DNA of 64,000 nt from positions 83,457,141 to 83,521,140 of the forward strand of contig NC_079487.1 in assembly GCF_020520425.1 (NCBI RefSeq), in the 5' to 3' direction. This DNA is from Spinacia oleracea (taxonomy: Eukaryota; Streptophyta; Magnoliopsida; Caryophyllales; Amaranthaceae). Position numbers and translations under genes: made by a program. Shown here piece after piece: positions 1-11,700 of this stretch (position 1 is the first letter of the stretch; every line of letters begins with the position of its first letter). The notes under the pieces were generated by a model. The model was not told where the DNA came from and made no database searches. It saw nothing but the letters and a program-made list of their open reading frames with translations.

Positions 1-1424
1 TAGGGTTTATACTTTATAATTATGGCCGAATGTTTTTTACCATAATTCCAAAATATACCCAAGGACAGTAGGGAAAAATTTCAATTAATTCCTAGTTGTT
101 TAGGTCGAGTAATTAATTGAAAAAGTTTTCAAATTTGTTAATTTAATTCATTAATTAACAAAAACGCCCAAAAACTCAAACTTCGAGGACTGTTTTTGCA
201 ATTCTGTTCTCATGAATTGATCTTAAAACGCCATTTTCAATCAGATTAGGGTCAGAAAAATTGAATTTCCGACATTTTACGAATTCAGAATACTTTCTAC
301 GATCTATCAAATAATCCAGAAAATTTCGAAAAATTCACGAAAAAATCAGAAAATTTCGACATTAATCACAAACATAATAACATGCCAATAAGTACTTTAA
401 ATACATGTTTCTCATGATACAACTATAGGGATTTACAGTTAAATACATTAACATAGCAGAATAATCCCCAAAGCCAGGAATCATGTATAAAGTACAGATC
501 AAGCAGACTTACATTTGTAGCGTGTCCCTAGATTCAACGTATCATGAACACGAACAAGAACTCCAGATGTCGTTCCTCTACTTGGTTCACCGACACGTTC
601 AGATCCGTCTTGAGATCGATGGCTTAGAATTGAAGTCACTCAAGATATTTGTTTTTTTGGAAGAACACTCTAATGGAGGCACAGAGAGAATTAGGGTTTC
701 TCTCTTGCCTTAGGTTAGAATAATCTAGTTTCATTGGGTTAGGAAAACATCTAGAATAGGTTATTAAAATAACCTTTCTAATGGACCAAGCTAACCGGCC
801 AAGCACAAGGCTCAACCGACCAGCAAGGCCCACGAGGAGTGCGAGCAAACGCAGCTAGCTTGCTGCTGGGCCGCGGGCCACAACGCAGCAGCTGCTGCCC
901 TTTTGTGCACGCATCCAAGTAGCCAAGGCCATGGGCCAGCGCTGCATTCATGCGTGTTGCGCCCATGGGCCTTACGCCTCATTTGCTTGGCCCGTGGGTT
1001 TGCTTTCGTGTTTGCGATTAAATTATCCTTCGACAATTTATTTATCTTTTCGTACTTGACGATCCATCATCTTACGATACGATTATTCGTTTCGCCTAGC
1101 TTACGAATATACGCAACACGATATACGATTTCACAATCCAATGTTAAATCGTATAATTATGTTTTCCGAACTAATTTTCTGAAAAGCTATTAAATGAATT
1201 TCCGATTCATTTAATCCGGTGATCTGTTACATGCCAATGCTGTGACCTTATAGGTTCAGTCAAGAGTAAGATGTGAGCCTAATTAGGATTAGAACTCACT
1301 GATCGGAAGCATTGCTCCAGCCAGCTGTTCCGATCACTTGATCTCGCTGAATTAATTGTTCGTAATTAATCTGAATCTTGGTATTAGACTAATGCACGTT
1401 GAGTGAAGGACATATTTCCTTCAT
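1..1424 (-). mobile_element. LTR retrotransposon remnant, probably Copia-like, with its LTR edge at 1424
   Basis: The right part matches the minus-strand LTR at 17659-19097 in order. Both have a short block reading AAAGCCAG near the left, a GC-rich middle, a shared phrase GGTTCAGTCAAGAGTAAG, a block around CACTTGATCTC, and both end in ATTTCCTTCA. Read on the minus strand the LTR would begin TGAAGGAAAT. Positions 1 to about 400 are AT-rich and resemble the untranslated internal sequence beside the second copy. The element runs off the window edge. No coding domain is visible, so it is an old, broken fossil. Copia is an inference from the LTR style. Confidence 0.55.
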
Positions 1425-2640
1425 TGTCAACCCGTGCCTATATGTGTTCTCTTTCCCCAAATGAATCTATGTTAGATCTGAAACATATATATAGAACTTA
1501 TATTTTGGAATGTTATATGAGAATATCATAAAGTAAATTATATAACCTTGAAATATTGCTGCTATGGCTTTCACCTCGAGTTATGAATTTCTTATGAATA
1601 TGTATTATGTATTTGAACTGTTTGCGAGGATATTATGAAGCAACGTTATATGACTTTGGCAATGTTGTGGTAATAACTTTCACATTGAGTTATGGTTTTA
1701 TATGTATCACGAGTTTCACCCTGTGTTATAAATTATGATTTGGGATAACTAACATTTGGAGAAATGCTTGAGTCATTGTTATGAGTAATTGTCGGATAAG
1801 GTTATGGTTTAACATGATTAAGAGGATGAAGATAATTAGATGATTGTGAGTTAAATTATGTTGATGTGATTGTGAATTTGGATATTTGTGAGATAATTTA
1901 GTAAGTAAGGTCTCAGGTTATCACAAATAATGTTATGTTATATTGTTTCTTAAATTATTGTTTGAACGATAAGGATTTCATTTTCAAAAGAATTACAAAT
2001 GCTTTATCATGTAACTGTTTTCCAAGTGTGTTGAATACGTGAAGTTGCTTTTAAAGCAAAACATCAAAACAAAAACTAAAGTTATTTTGAGCCATCTATC
2101 AAATGTATTTTAGGTTGGATAATGTGTACTCAGATTTTTGTTGATTTTGTTCTTTGAACCTGTCCTCGTGCGGGCAGAGATATATCTTGCAGGATTAGAT
2201 GATACAGTTTAAGTTAGATGATACAGTTTAAGTTAATAGCTAGACGATGCTGAGTTGTTAATGCGCTGCTTATTTGCTTCAAGGAGTAGGTTGCTTAGAA
2301 GATGTGTCTTGTTATTTAAGGTTCGCTATTTAAGTGGGCTGTAATTTATATTCCTTTGAGAAGTTCACATGTTATTGTTATGGTCCCGTAATTCTTGTTA
2401 TTACACATTTAGGTTGTGGGTTGTTGGTTTGAGTTGAGTTTGATTAATTAAAGGCTAAGTGTGATAAGCAAGTAGCTCGTTTAGAGCGGGCTATTACATT
2501 ATTTACCTACATGACCAATATATGTTAATTGAGTTGGTGGATAACACATCTTATGACTTGGAGATCATATGAGAGCCTCATCAAGTGTGAAATACTTGGG
2601 GCTATAATTTGTTCGAAAATATGCTAAATATTTTAGGTAA
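1425..2640. other. AT-rich intergenic stretch, possibly decayed LTR sequence
   Basis: No gene is visible. The 3' part, ending near 2502 in AGAGCGGGCTATTACA, has the look of the end of a Gypsy-type LTR, but I could not find a matching partner. A 19-bp unit, AGATGATACAGTTTAAGTT, is repeated directly at about 2198-2240. The rest shows nothing I can identify. Confidence 0.3.
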
Positions 2641-2644
2641 TAAT

Positions 2645-3735
2645 AAGGATAAATTGTTTTTTATACCACCTAAAAATATCGAAAAATTATTTTTTACTAC
2701 CTAAAAAACTAAAACTTATATTTTACCACATAAAAAAAAAGTGTAACGCTAAAAGCCGCCCCATATTACTCAAACCTGCCCTACTATTTACTCATATACC
2801 CTCCTTTATTTACCTCCTCATTCAACATTTACCCTATTTCCTTCCCACCCCAATTCGGACCACCACCAGCCAACACCCCCGTCCACCGCCGCCGCCACGT
2901 CGCCAGCAACAAAATGCATAGTAATGTTTACATGGCCGAGTCTAACAACGGAACGTCGAATTGACAAGAGTTGTTTTTTTTTTGTCCGGAAATTTTTTAG
3001 AAATTTATGCATTTTTTTAGCTTGTACCATGTACAGGCCTATGAATTTTAAGCTTGTACCATGGTACGCTTATGAGTTTTTAGCTTCAACCATGGTATAG
3101 ACTTATGCTGTTTAAGCTCGTACCATGGACAGAGCTTAAAATTCAAAAGTCTACGCCATAGTACGAGCTTAAACTGCATAAGTCTATACCATTTTCGAAG
3201 CTAAAAATTCATAAGTCTATAAATTCTTTATCCCAGTAGATTAAATCAAATTCAACAAGAAATCAAAACCTTAAATAATATAGAATTATGCATATTAAGC
3301 TCACACCATGGCGTAGACTTATGAATTTTAAGCTCCGTCTATGGTACGAGCTTAAACTGCATAAGTCTATACAATGGTCGAAGTTAAAAGCTCATAAATC
3401 TAGTCTGTACCATAGTTAAAAAAGCATAAGTTTCTGAAATTTTTTCCGGAAAAAAAAGTCGACGTTCCACCGGTAGACTCGGCCATGTAAACATTACTAC
3501 GCATTTTTTTGCCGGTAATGTGGTGGAGACGGTGGTGGCGGTGGTGCTTGTCGTCGGTGGTCGACGGAGGTGGTAAGGCAAGAGGGTAAATGAGGATAGT
3601 AAATGTTGAATGGGGTAAATAAAGGAGGGTATATGAGTAAAATAGTGAGACGGTTTTTAGTAATATGAGGCGGTAAATAGTAAGCCCCCCAAAAAAATTA
3701 AGACTTGTTTTTACCACCCGAAAACAGAAAAATAG
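2645..3735. mobile_element. Fold-back element with inverted arms of about 300 bp
   Basis: The left arm (about 2680-2980) is the reverse complement of the right arm (about 3420-3735). Shared landmarks are TACTCATATACCCTCC, ATTCAACATTTAC and a block around ATGTTTACATGGCCGAGTC. The roughly 440-bp core between the arms is itself full of palindromic units built on ACCATGGT alternating with phrases like CATAAGTCTATACCAT. Short open frames on the minus strand come from the two arms and are not genes. No transposase is present, so this is a non-autonomous DNA element (fold-back or MULE-like). Exact ends and target duplication are not resolved. Confidence 0.7.
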
Positions 3736-3975
3736 ATGAAACCTTTATGTGGGACACACTAATTCAATATTCCTCCATTTTTAACACTCCCTCTTCCAAT
3801 TTCATTTACTCCTTCACCTTTCTCTCTTATTGTTATTCAATTTTGTCAATTTTGTGAATTAGTTGAAGGAAAAATTATGTGAATTAATGGAAAATGAGGA
3901 AACAGGGAAAGTGAAGTAAGTTAAATAAATGAAATCATGGAATAAGAGAAAATATCAAATATATTACCCCTATTA

Positions 3976-4302
3976 CTCCCTGCGTCCTGGAATACTTGAC
4001 CTGTTTTCCTTATCGGGCCGTCCCTTAATACTTGACCTGTTTCTAAAAATGGAAATATTCTAACAATATTATATTATTTCTCACTCCACCCCTATTAACC
4101 CACCTACCCCCTACTCCATACAAAAAATAATTAAAAATTCAACCCCTACTCTCCCCAACCCCACCTCTTAACCCACCTCCCACTAACTACATTAAAATAA
4201 TACTCCACTATTAACTATTACCTATTAAATTAAATAAGTCAATTCAAGTCCTTTAAACTTTGTGCCTGTCAAACCGGGTCGAGTATTCCGGGACGGAGGG
4301 AG
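3976..4302. mobile_element. Stowaway-like MITE (327 bp)
   Basis: Terminal inverted repeats begin CTCCCTGCGTCC and end GGACGGAGGGAG, each flanked by the dinucleotide TA (3974-3975 and 4303-4304), as expected for Tc1/mariner-type Stowaway MITEs. It is AT-rich and non-coding. Confidence 0.85.
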
Positions 4303-4400
4303 TAGTAAATAAAACGCTAAGTAGTGGTTCTTGAGTCGATGAGATTGACTCATCTATTCAATGTTTGTAAAGTCTCCAAGAAGATCATGACATTATCTCA

Positions 4401-4528
4401 AATTTAGACTCGTAATAGTCTTTTTAGAATATACTGTGTAATATTTCATCTAAATTTTCATAATTTAGACTCGTAATAGTCTTTTTAGAGTATGTCCAAT
4501 CACATAATAATTTCATCTAAATTTTCAT
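4401..4528. repeat. Direct duplication of a 61-67 bp unit
   Basis: The phrase AATTTAGACTCGTAATAGTC, followed by CTTTTTAGA and later TTTCATCTAAATTTTCAT, occurs twice head to tail at about 4401 and 4462. It lies upstream of the EPCR-like gene. No function is evident. Confidence 0.75.
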
Positions 4529-4754
4529 TTTCAGGTAATAAAAAGTAAGTTTTAATATTTTTAGATTAAATACAAGTTTTATTTAGTTAGATGGTACTCA
4601 GTACAAAAATAATTTTTTAGTTAGTAAAAAATAATTTTTCGAAATGAATTTGACAGAAGAAAAAAAATACTTCGTTGATGATTGCTTCGTCAACACGCAT
4701 ACAGCACCAAGAAAGATGACATGTAGCAGGTGAATGGGGTTTAACAAAGACATA

Positions 4755-4832
4755 CACGTGGCCGTATTTACATGCACTCTCTCAATATTACCACGTCATC
4801 ATAATAAACTATTTTACTAAATTCCACGTGGC
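4755..4832 (+). promoter_or_regulatory. Two ABRE/G-box sites upstream of the EPCR-like gene
   Basis: CACGTGGC occurs at 4755-4762 and again at 4825-4832, 70 bp apart, with a further ACGT core (CCACGTCAT) near 4791. This is the consensus bound by plant bZIP factors of the ABF/G-box type. The sites lie about 250-330 bp upstream of a TATA-like TATAAAA at 5047-5053, a normal promoter distance. Function is inferred from the motif only. Confidence 0.5.
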
Positions 4833-5046
4833 ACTCAATTGTATGCGAGGCGCTTATTTTCTTCTTTGAAAACCTTAGTGGCATTCCAGTAATATCTACT
4901 TTCTTTCAGAGGCAATTAAATCACCCAAAAAAGAAAAAGATAAATAAAAACTTTCCCAAAAATGCATAGTTTTAATTTCTAAAAATATCAATATTTCAGC
5001 TAACTACTCCATAAAACATTTCCATCAAAACAAAAAAAAACTATTC

Positions 5047-5715
5047 TATAAAACGTGTCCCCACTTTTTTATTTAAATCACTGCCGTTCGTTGTTTTCTC
5101 TCTCCAATCGCCTGATGAAGAATCAGGCGGTTCATATTTTTTTTAGTCAATTTCATTTCCAAAAAAAGCACAATTTTTTTATTTTTTATTTCCAAATCTA
5201 AACCCCCAATTTACTTTCTCCCTCCTACTTTCATTTTCCCTCTTTCTCTCTCCTATGTGACCCAAAATGAAACCCTAGCTACGTTGTATCTTGAAAAGAA
5301 AAAAAATCCCTAATTTCTTGCTAAATTCGTTAAATCAAATTGGGGCTTCCGCCGGAAAAAAGCTTAGATTTAAACCCTAATTCAACAATAACGTTGATCG
5401 CTGGAGATTTTATCAAGTGTGAAATGAATTTTAAGGTACGATGTTGTTAATTTTTGTTGTAAAATCTTCGCATGCGGTTGTTTTTGTCTGATTTTTCGTA
5501 TAATTAGGTTTTTTAAAGGGCTAGATCTCAACTTGGAATTTGTTTGATATTTTTTTTTTTGAAATGTTGATAGTTTAATTTAATTTGATGATGATGGTAA
5601 TGGTGTTGCATATTTTTGGTGAAAATTTGTGGTCTCAGATCTGATTAGTTTGTACGGACATGAATGGTGGACATGTAGGTTGGGGATTTTGGGTTATAAA
5701 TAGTAGACTGATTGC
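5047..5715 (+). promoter_or_regulatory. Core promoter and 5' UTR of the EPCR-like gene, with a likely leader intron
   Basis: TATAAAA at 5047-5053 would place transcription start near 5080. The leader is rich in CT tracts (5215-5260), typical of plant 5' UTRs. A perfect 8-bp stem with a 5-base loop (CGCCTGAT, GAAGA, ATCAGGCG) lies at 5109-5129 and contains an upstream ATG. A donor-like AAG/GTACGA occurs at 5435/5436. Several acceptors are possible before the start codon (after 5638, 5679 or 5709), so a leader intron of 200-270 bp is likely but not fixed. Confidence 0.5.
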
Positions 5716-8700
5716 ATGTTAATGGAAGATAGAGCAGAAAAGGTTCATGGTACTGAAAATGCTGAGAAGTCTATGTCATTGGATGTGCAAAGGGTATATA
5801 ATCAGAGGCCCTGGGTTTCCGCTGGTAAAAAGCGTGGTTCCGGAAATGGGGGTGGTAGTAGTGGTAGTGGTTTGAAACGTAAGCTTGATCCTGATGATCA
5901 AAATGAAACTAGGAAAAAGAGTAAAAAGGAGGTGTTGTTGAGTAGTTTGTCGCCTGGGAAGAAGAATAAGAAGAGTGCCGGGGAAGTTTGTAAGAGTCGC
6001 TTGAACTCTGCTTCTGTTGACTCGGGCAAGCCGGAGTCACGGGAGGGTTCGAGAGTGGATGGTGGCAGTGTTAGTTATGGTGGTATTTCTCTTAACTTGA
6101 ATGGTAATGTTAATATACCCAAGCGCCCTCGAGATTTGGTTCGGAGAAAGAAGGTTGAGGTTGATCTTGTGTCGAAGCAGGGGGGGACATCAAGTAGTAA
6201 AGCGAGTTCTGCTGAAAGAGAAGGCAAGTTAAATGGCAATGCAGGTGGTACCTTATTACAAAATGGCATTGCTAATGGGAATTTTGCTCAGAATGGTGAA
6301 TGTGAGGGTACTTCCAATGGTAGTGTCACAGAAAAGGTGAAAAGAAAAAATAATTCTCATGATCATAAAGAAAACAGGTCTAGCAGTCCTGACTTGCTTT
6401 GTAATTTGAAAAGAGATGATTCTCATTCCTCTCTAGGTAATGGAAATTCAGTGACTAGGAAAGCTAGAAGGGATCATAAGAAAAATAAAGATTCCAGAAC
6501 TAGAAGTCCTGGGTTGACAGTTGAAGCTAAGCCATCATTGGATGAGCCTAGTAGGATCTGTGACGATTCTCTGGATGATGAAGAGAATCTTGAGGCAAAT
6601 GCAGCGAGGATGCTTTCATCTCGCTTTGATCCAAGCTGCACGGGGTTTTCTACTGGAGGCAAGAGCTCTAAATTGCCTTCTGCAAATGGTCTCTCAGCGT
6701 TGATCTCTTCCAGTGCAGATTTGGTTACTGCACATTCTAACTCTAGAGATGAGTCAGATATTGAATCTAGTGATGCTGAAGCCAGGGTTCTACGACCGAG
6801 GGAGCAGCAGAAAGGTAAGGGGCTCTCAAGAAAACGACGCCATTTTTATGAAGTCTTTTGTAGGGATTTTGATTCTTATTGGGTACTCAACCGAAGGATT
6901 AAGGTGTTCTGGCCATTGGACCAGAGATGGTATTTCGGTCATGTCTTTGATTATGATCTAGAGAAAAAACTTCATCATGTTAAATATGATGATCGTGATG
7001 AAGAATGGATTGACCTTCAACACGAGAGGTTCAAGCTCTTACTACTACCAAGTGAGGTGCCTGGAAAAGGTGGGCGAAAAAGATCAAGAGCACATTCAAG
7101 GAAGAGGAAGCCTGTTGTTGATACTGCTGATATAAAGGAGAAGGCTAATAGCAGCTGTATGGAGTCTGAGCCTATTATTTCATGGTTGGCTCGAGCTAGT
7201 AACCACAAATCACCACCCATAAGGAAAAGAAAGAGAACCTTGCTCGGATCTGCAAATTCTCCATCACCTGCCACCTCTGAAGGGAAATTGGAGCCACGGG
7301 GAAGCCTGGAAGTGGGTTTTTCTGGGCGTGATGCTGATGACTTTGCTTGTAGTTCTGGGTTGCCAAACAAATTAGGTGATTCCTCAAGTGAGAGAAAGCC
7401 GATTGCAGAGAACATTCTTTCTAATAATGGTAGAGCTCCAATAGTTTATTTTAGGAGGCGGTTCCACAGAAGAGAACAGCCATCTATTTCTCTTGAAGGG
7501 GGCTTGTGCCAATCATCAGAGAAGCCTCAAGTATTTGGCAATGCATCTGATTTTGTTGCTGACATGTCACTGTCAGTTGGTGAATGTAGTCACCTTGCCT
7601 ATAGATTGAGCAATGACGAGCTCATTTGGGACATTGGTTGTTCAGGGTTGCTGAAGCTGATTACTACAGTCACAAGTTTAAAGGTGTTAAACTTTGATAT
7701 TAGCTTCCCTTTGCCAGTTTTGTTCAGCAACATTGTTGGATGGCAGAACTACACGTTCATGCTTCAACGTGGTACTTTGATCTCCACCTGGCCTCTGGTC
7801 AATTTGGAGATACTGTTCGTAGACAATGCTGCCGGTCTGCGGTTTCTCTTGTTTGAAGGTTGCATGAAGCAGGCAGTCTCATTTGTTTTCTTGGTCTTGG
7901 CTGTATTTTGTGCATCCGAGCAGAAAGAAAGGCATGATGATCAGCAGCTTCCAGTGACATCAGTCAGGTTCCGGTTTTCTGGCTTGCAGTATCTTGAAAA
8001 GCAGCTTGTATTTACACTCTATAACTTCAGTGAGATAACAAATTTCAAGTGGTTGTACCTTGACAGAAAGCTGAAGAAGCACTGTATGCTTTCCAAGCAA
8101 CTGCCACCATCTGAATGCACTTATGATAACATTAAGTTACTCCGATATGGTTCAAATCAGTGGAAATTGACCAATGTTCCCCGGAAACCCTCTTCAGTGA
8201 TGGTAAGGACTCTTTTGATCCTTCCTCCTGTTTTAATTTACTCTTTCGTACCATACCAATTTATGTACATTATTTTTTTTGCTCTAGGCTGTGCAAACTT
8301 GCATGGCTTACATTAGTTTATGTCATCATGTTTCCGGCTCATACAAATAGCACTAAAAATAGTCGACAGTTGAAGTAAAGAATTGTCAATGTGATTATTT
8401 TACAAGTGCTAGTCCTTTTTTATTTTTTTTATACGTTAAACAGAATCCTATTTAAACACTTGCGGGAGGGAGTACATATTAAAAGCATTTTATCAATTAC
8501 TCCCAACGTATTTATTTAAGGGATACACTTGGCTGGGCACGGGTATTAAGAAGAAGAATTGAATGAAATAAAATAATAAAGCAAGTGGGGTTGGGTAGAT
8601 ATTTTAATCAGTAAACAAGTGGGGATCATGTCATTTTGGGGGGTGGAATGTGGGGTGAGTTTCTGAAATTATTTGTTTAATAGGATGGTGGGTCATAGGG

Positions 8701-11700
8701 TAAATTAGATGTATTATTTAATTAGATGGTGGGGTTGATAAATTACTAAAAATGGCAAGTGTATCTCTTAAATAAATACAGCCGGAAAAGGCAAGTGTAT
8801 CCCTTAAATAAATACGGAGGGAGTAATATGGTTTTTATTTGTTTATTTTTTGTTGTAAGTGGTGGTGGGATGGAGTGGGAAATATGAAACAAAATACCAG
8901 AATGGTATTAACTATTACCTCTGTTCCTGAAATTTCTTCACGCTTTTTGTTTTAGTTTGTTCATAGAAGTTCTTTACATTCTATTTATTCCATATTGGCA
9001 TAACATACAACTTATAATATTTTATTATTTGAGTCCACCACAACTTACCCACTCACAATACTTTAATATTAATTTTGGCTCACTTGCATTGTTGGGCAAT
9101 TTATAGCCACTCATTATCCACTTGTTAACCTCACCTTCACATGCTCATCAAAGTTCCTTAATTAATGTGCAAATAGTAAGCATAAAGATCATCCGGGAAC
9201 GGAGGTAGTATTAAGCAAAGGGTTTAGTCCCCTCCAAAAACAAAGAAAAGTAAAGGGTTTAGCCTATGACTGACCTGTTTCGATTTCAGTTTGGGTGTTG
9301 TATGCCACTTTGTAGGCCTTACTTGAATACTAATGAAGTCTGAGGGAATATACTGATATCAAGAAATAATTTTTCTCCTTTTCTGATTTTTGTTTCCTTC
9401 AATTCTTCGATGGCTCAGTTCTTATCTCTGTTAAATGTACGCTTGTACGCCGATGCTTCACAAATTGATGGAGAATTAGAAGAATCCACTGCAGTTTCTA
9501 ATTTCCCATTGAAAAAAAATCAGTTTTGCATCTTTGAGACTCTTTAGCATTCCCACGTGTTAATAGGTCAACTATTATAGCGTATTTGGTTTTGGGGGGG
9601 GGGGGGGGTAAATAGCGGGTGTGCAAATTGAAGACGTAAAGCCTTAATTTCCATGTTTGTTTTATGGGAGTAGGATTTTACCAGGGGTTGGAATTTGACG
9701 TACCGTTGTTGTGGTGTGGTGTGTGCGTGTGGGGGGGGGGGGGTTCTTGTTGATAGAACCTGGAATTGGTCTTCCTCTAGTGGAGGATCAAATTGTCCCT
9801 AAATTCACAACTATTCTTCTTCTCATCTTCTACCTTCATGCAGTATTCAATAATGGATGCCATGGTTTCTGGCTCTTTCTGATCGCTTATCTCTTCTCCC
9901 CTCTCTGTTTACAGTCAATTACATATCTATTTGTCGTACTCCTCCTTTTCAATATTTTTGCACCATGTATTTTTGCACATGAATGTAGGTAGTGGGTAAA
10001 AGCAAGAAGACAAAAATACAAACTTACCCATGTGATAGCAATCATTAAACAACAAGTGAAGATGTAAGAGTATATTGGATATTTGTAGTGTAAAACAACT
10101 ACTTCCTCCATTTTTTATTATTGCACCATCTACATTGGGCACAAGAATTAAGAAAGGAAGTAAAAAGTGAGAGATTGACAAAAATACCCATGTGATTAAG
10201 TACAAATTTTTATGTAAAGAACAAGTGGGGTTTGGTCCCCACCACCCATAAGGATAGAAATGTCATTTCATGTAGGTAAACTTACTAAAAAAGGAAATGG
10301 TGCAGTTAATATGCAACTTCCGAAAAAGGAAAACGGTGCAATAATAAAAAAAATGGAGGAAGTATTTATTTCCTAAAATGCAAATGATGTAAAACTTCCT
10401 TAAAAGGTAAATAGTGCAATAATATTGGAACAGAGGAAGTATAAAACTTCAATTTTTTGCATTTCTGCACTTGGCAAGAGAACAAGGAGGGAGCACTAAA
10501 TTTTTTCCTAGGTTCATTTTTGTCTTCTTACTTTGGAAGTCTTTTTAGGAAATAGGAACATGTGGTGTGAAGTTACATTTTGGAAAGGTATTTTACTATC
10601 TGAAAGTGGGTGACCCTGTGGGGAGGAGCAAGAAAGAGACAACAGGTTGAATTAAGATGAGAGAAGCTATTAGGAGTTAAAGAGGGTATTTTTAGTACTG
10701 TTAAATGTGAATACAGTTCTACATTTTACTAGCTTGTCCCAGTTACCTTTCTTATTTCCTTGAATAGGTTAGATCCATCAATTGTAATTGTTTTCTATAC
10801 CCACCTCAAACAATTGTCTCCGACTTCATAACTACTCTGTACTCACTACTTTATTATTCGTACCTTTTTCTATAGAGCCCCACCAAATACATTTCTCCTA
10901 AATCTATGTGCCCATAAGAAACGGGAAAGACTTTGTGGACAGAAGGAGTACATACTAATCCCCTTCCTTCATACCCACTTTTAAATAAACCACTGGATTC
11001 ATATGATTATAAGAGCCATAGGGATACATTACCTTCACTGAAGGGGAGAGATTGAGAGGTAAAATTCGATTTAGAAATTTGCATCCAAATATCCAATCTA
11101 CACAAAAATGGTGGAGCTTCTTACCAAAAGTTTGTGAATTGGAAAATAGTACATGAATGATTATTTACCATATTTTCCTTACGGTATGCCATGGGAATGT
11201 AAGAAATGAACTGACTGGTGTCTTTAAATTGCAACCATCAAGATTTTCATATTTTTGTCTTTTCCAATTTCAATAATGGATGGGTTGAACATATTTCATT
11301 TTTTTTTTTGATAGGTTGAACATATTTCATTTGTGAAAAGTAGATCAGGTGTTTTTGTATGACTATACTGGTTATGCTGGTCTTTCTTCTGTTGTTGCAT
11401 GTTTTCTTTATGTATTTCCACAAGCTGTGGTATTATGCTTACCTTAACATTTTTTATAGTTCTTGCTATTAACCCGTCCCCTTTCCTTATCTCAGTATAA
11501 GAGCTATTGTTTTTTTTTGGGTTGACAAGGCTATGCTGGTTACTTATCTGTTTTAATATGCAAACGAGACTATATTGCTTACTTACTGGTGCCTGTTCTA
11601 ATATGTGGATCTTGTTATCTAATTAGAATCTAAAGAAAAGATCTAAACAGCGTGGAACAAGATTTTCTTCTAGGCAGACTGCTTGTGTCAAGCTGAGCCG

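Noticed and set aside
2818-3717. Several minus-strand frames that resemble one another
   Set aside because: They are the two arms of the inverted repeat read on one strand.
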